Program-made: the position numbers and the translations under genes
The notes under the pieces: generated by a model
What the model was told of the DNA's origin: nothing
Seen by the model: only the letters and a program-made list of their open reading frames with translations
The model's database searches: none
Shown: positions 63,251-64,000 of the stretch, in pieces
Numbering within the stretch: position 1 is the stretch's first letter
Layout of the letters: the number at the start of each line of letters is the position of its first letter
NCBI GenBank assembly: GCA_023407575.1
Contig: JAEYLX010000068.1
Coordinates: 1-64,000 of the forward strand
From: Bacillota bacterium
Lineage (GTDB): Bacteria > Bacillota > Clostridia > Lachnospirales > Lachnospiraceae
Length of the DNA stretch: 64,000 nucleotides
Direction of reading: 5' to 3'

Positions 63251-63300
63251 GGCTGTTATAAATGCCCTTGGTCTTTGCTACCAAATATTTTACAACAGCC
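63251..63300 (-). terminator. Terminator of the AI-2E transporter gene
   Basis: GGCTGTTATAAA (63251-63262) pairs with 63289-63300, one G-T, with an inner TTGGT/ACCAA hairpin; no T-run follows. It shares its GGGGCTGT stem base with the hairpin at 43006-43043. Confidence 0.6.
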
Positions 63301-63352
63301 TGCCTTATCCTGTGGTTATTATTCGTTCTGTAAGTATTTTAAGCCCTTATTG

Positions 63353-64000
63353 CTATGGTGAATCCTCATTTGTTGGAGTATCCTCTTCCACCCTTTTGTA
63401 CTCTGTCTTTTCATTAACAACCTTAAATATAGTGATAATGATGACAAGTCCTATCGGACCTAAAAAAAATCCAATAATTGAAAACAACTTTAGTCCAATG
63501 TACATGGAAATTAGTGTGAAAATCGGTTTAATTCCTATTTTATTTCCAATTAGCTTTGGCTCAAGAATTTCACGTGCGATCTGGCAAAGCAGATAAATGG
63601 TGATTAGGACTGCTGCCTGAAAGATATTACCATTCACCAGCATGATAATTCCCCAAGGCACAAATACAATACCACTGCCCAGAATCGGGAGCGCATCCAT
63701 GATTGCAATACCTAACCCTAAGAGAACTGCATATTCGTTTTTAATTAAGGTTAGTCCAAGAATACAGACACCCGCCACAATCAGCATTATAATGGCTTGC
63801 GAGCGCAGATATGCCATACCGGCTTCTGAGAGTTTTTCTGAAACACGATGAAAATCATGGTACATTGCATTACCTTCCATTTTTTTGTGGAAAGCAGGCA
63901 AATCTTTAACAATAAGAATAGCTGCAACAAGTATTATTAAAATAATACCAGTAAAAGCAACGAGTGAAATCGTTATCTGTATCGTATGTTCAGTCAGCTC
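63353..64000 (-). CDS. AI-2E family transporter, 5' part outside window
   Basis: At least 215 codons; the frame stays open to the window edge, so the start lies beyond 64000. Membrane protein of the AI-2E/YdiK permease family: the DALPILGSGIVFVPW region and YLLCQIAREILEPKLIG (near the C-terminus) are the family signature, with about four helices visible. Some members export quorum-sensing AI-2, others act as Na/H or small-molecule carriers. C-terminal tail acidic. Confidence 0.85.
   Translation of the reverse strand, partial: ELTEHTIQITISLVAFTGIILIILVAAILIVKDLPAFHKKMEGNAMYHDFHRVSEKLSEAGMAYLRSQAIIMLIVAGVCILGLTLIKNEYAVLLGLGIAIMDALPILGSGIVFVPWGIIMLVNGNIFQAAVLITIYLLCQIAREILEPKLIGNKIGIKPIFTLISMYIGLKLFSIIGFFLGPIGLVIIITIFKVVNEKTEYKRVEEDTPTNEDSP

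Overview
The window looks like the chromosome of a low-GC, strictly anaerobic, spore-forming Clostridia, most likely a Lachnospiraceae of the Clostridium phytofermentans (Lachnoclostridium) type. This rests on an NAD-linked [FeFe]-hydrogenase operon, clostridial sporulation genes (spoIIR, sipL, a CotS-like protein, a CspB-like protease, a YaaH-like LysM protein), T-box leaders and strong GGAGG ribosome sites. The species name is inference. I see no rRNA, tRNA, CRISPR array, insertion sequence or prophage.

Layout. 1-6.1 kb: an LCP cell-wall protein, a phospholipase C-like protein, a PadR/DUF2812 pair with palindromic operators, asnS (-) and a GNAT acetyltransferase. 6.3-16.5 kb: the most notable region, two divergent hydrogenase-related operons. 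Leftward: a degenerate PAS-GGDEF protein, a DRTGG protein, an RsbW-like ATPase, a putative sensory (group D-like) [FeFe] hydrogenase, a second DRTGG protein and a PHP-domain protein. Rightward: the electron-bifurcating type hydrogenase (NuoE-like, GHKL ATPase, thioredoxin-like ferredoxin, NuoF-like, catalytic HydA). The rightward promoter carries a Rex-like operator across its -10, and three tandem hairpins precede the ferredoxin gene. The leftward set looks like a hydrogen/redox sensing module beside the enzyme it may report on.

16.9-27.3 kb (mostly -): perR with its own operator, a DEAD-box RNA helicase, a YgiQ-type radical SAM protein, a trigger-factor-like lipoprotein, the c-di-AMP receptor darA, and ileS behind a T-box. 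27.7-40 kb (mostly +): GntR/ABC export module, nicotinate phosphoribosyltransferase, VanY-type carboxypeptidase, plsC, CapA-like protein, spoIIR, ispE and an MFS transporter. 40-51 kb: sipL, veg, a PrcB-like lipoprotein, a LysM/GH18-like protein without its catalytic acid, a CspB-like protease, a transglutaminase, azlCD and an HD-GYP protein. 51-64 kb (mostly -): exodeoxyribonuclease III, a HAD phosphatase, a small DUF951 gene (59 aa), hemolysin III family protein (+), pgi, a membrane coiled-coil protein, a PEGA protein, a CotS-like protein, cca, proS with a T-box, and an AI-2E family transporter cut by the window end.

Many start codons were moved downstream of the longest open frame because the ribosome-binding site lies inside the extension; these choices are stated per gene. 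All family assignments are by eye, without database searches.
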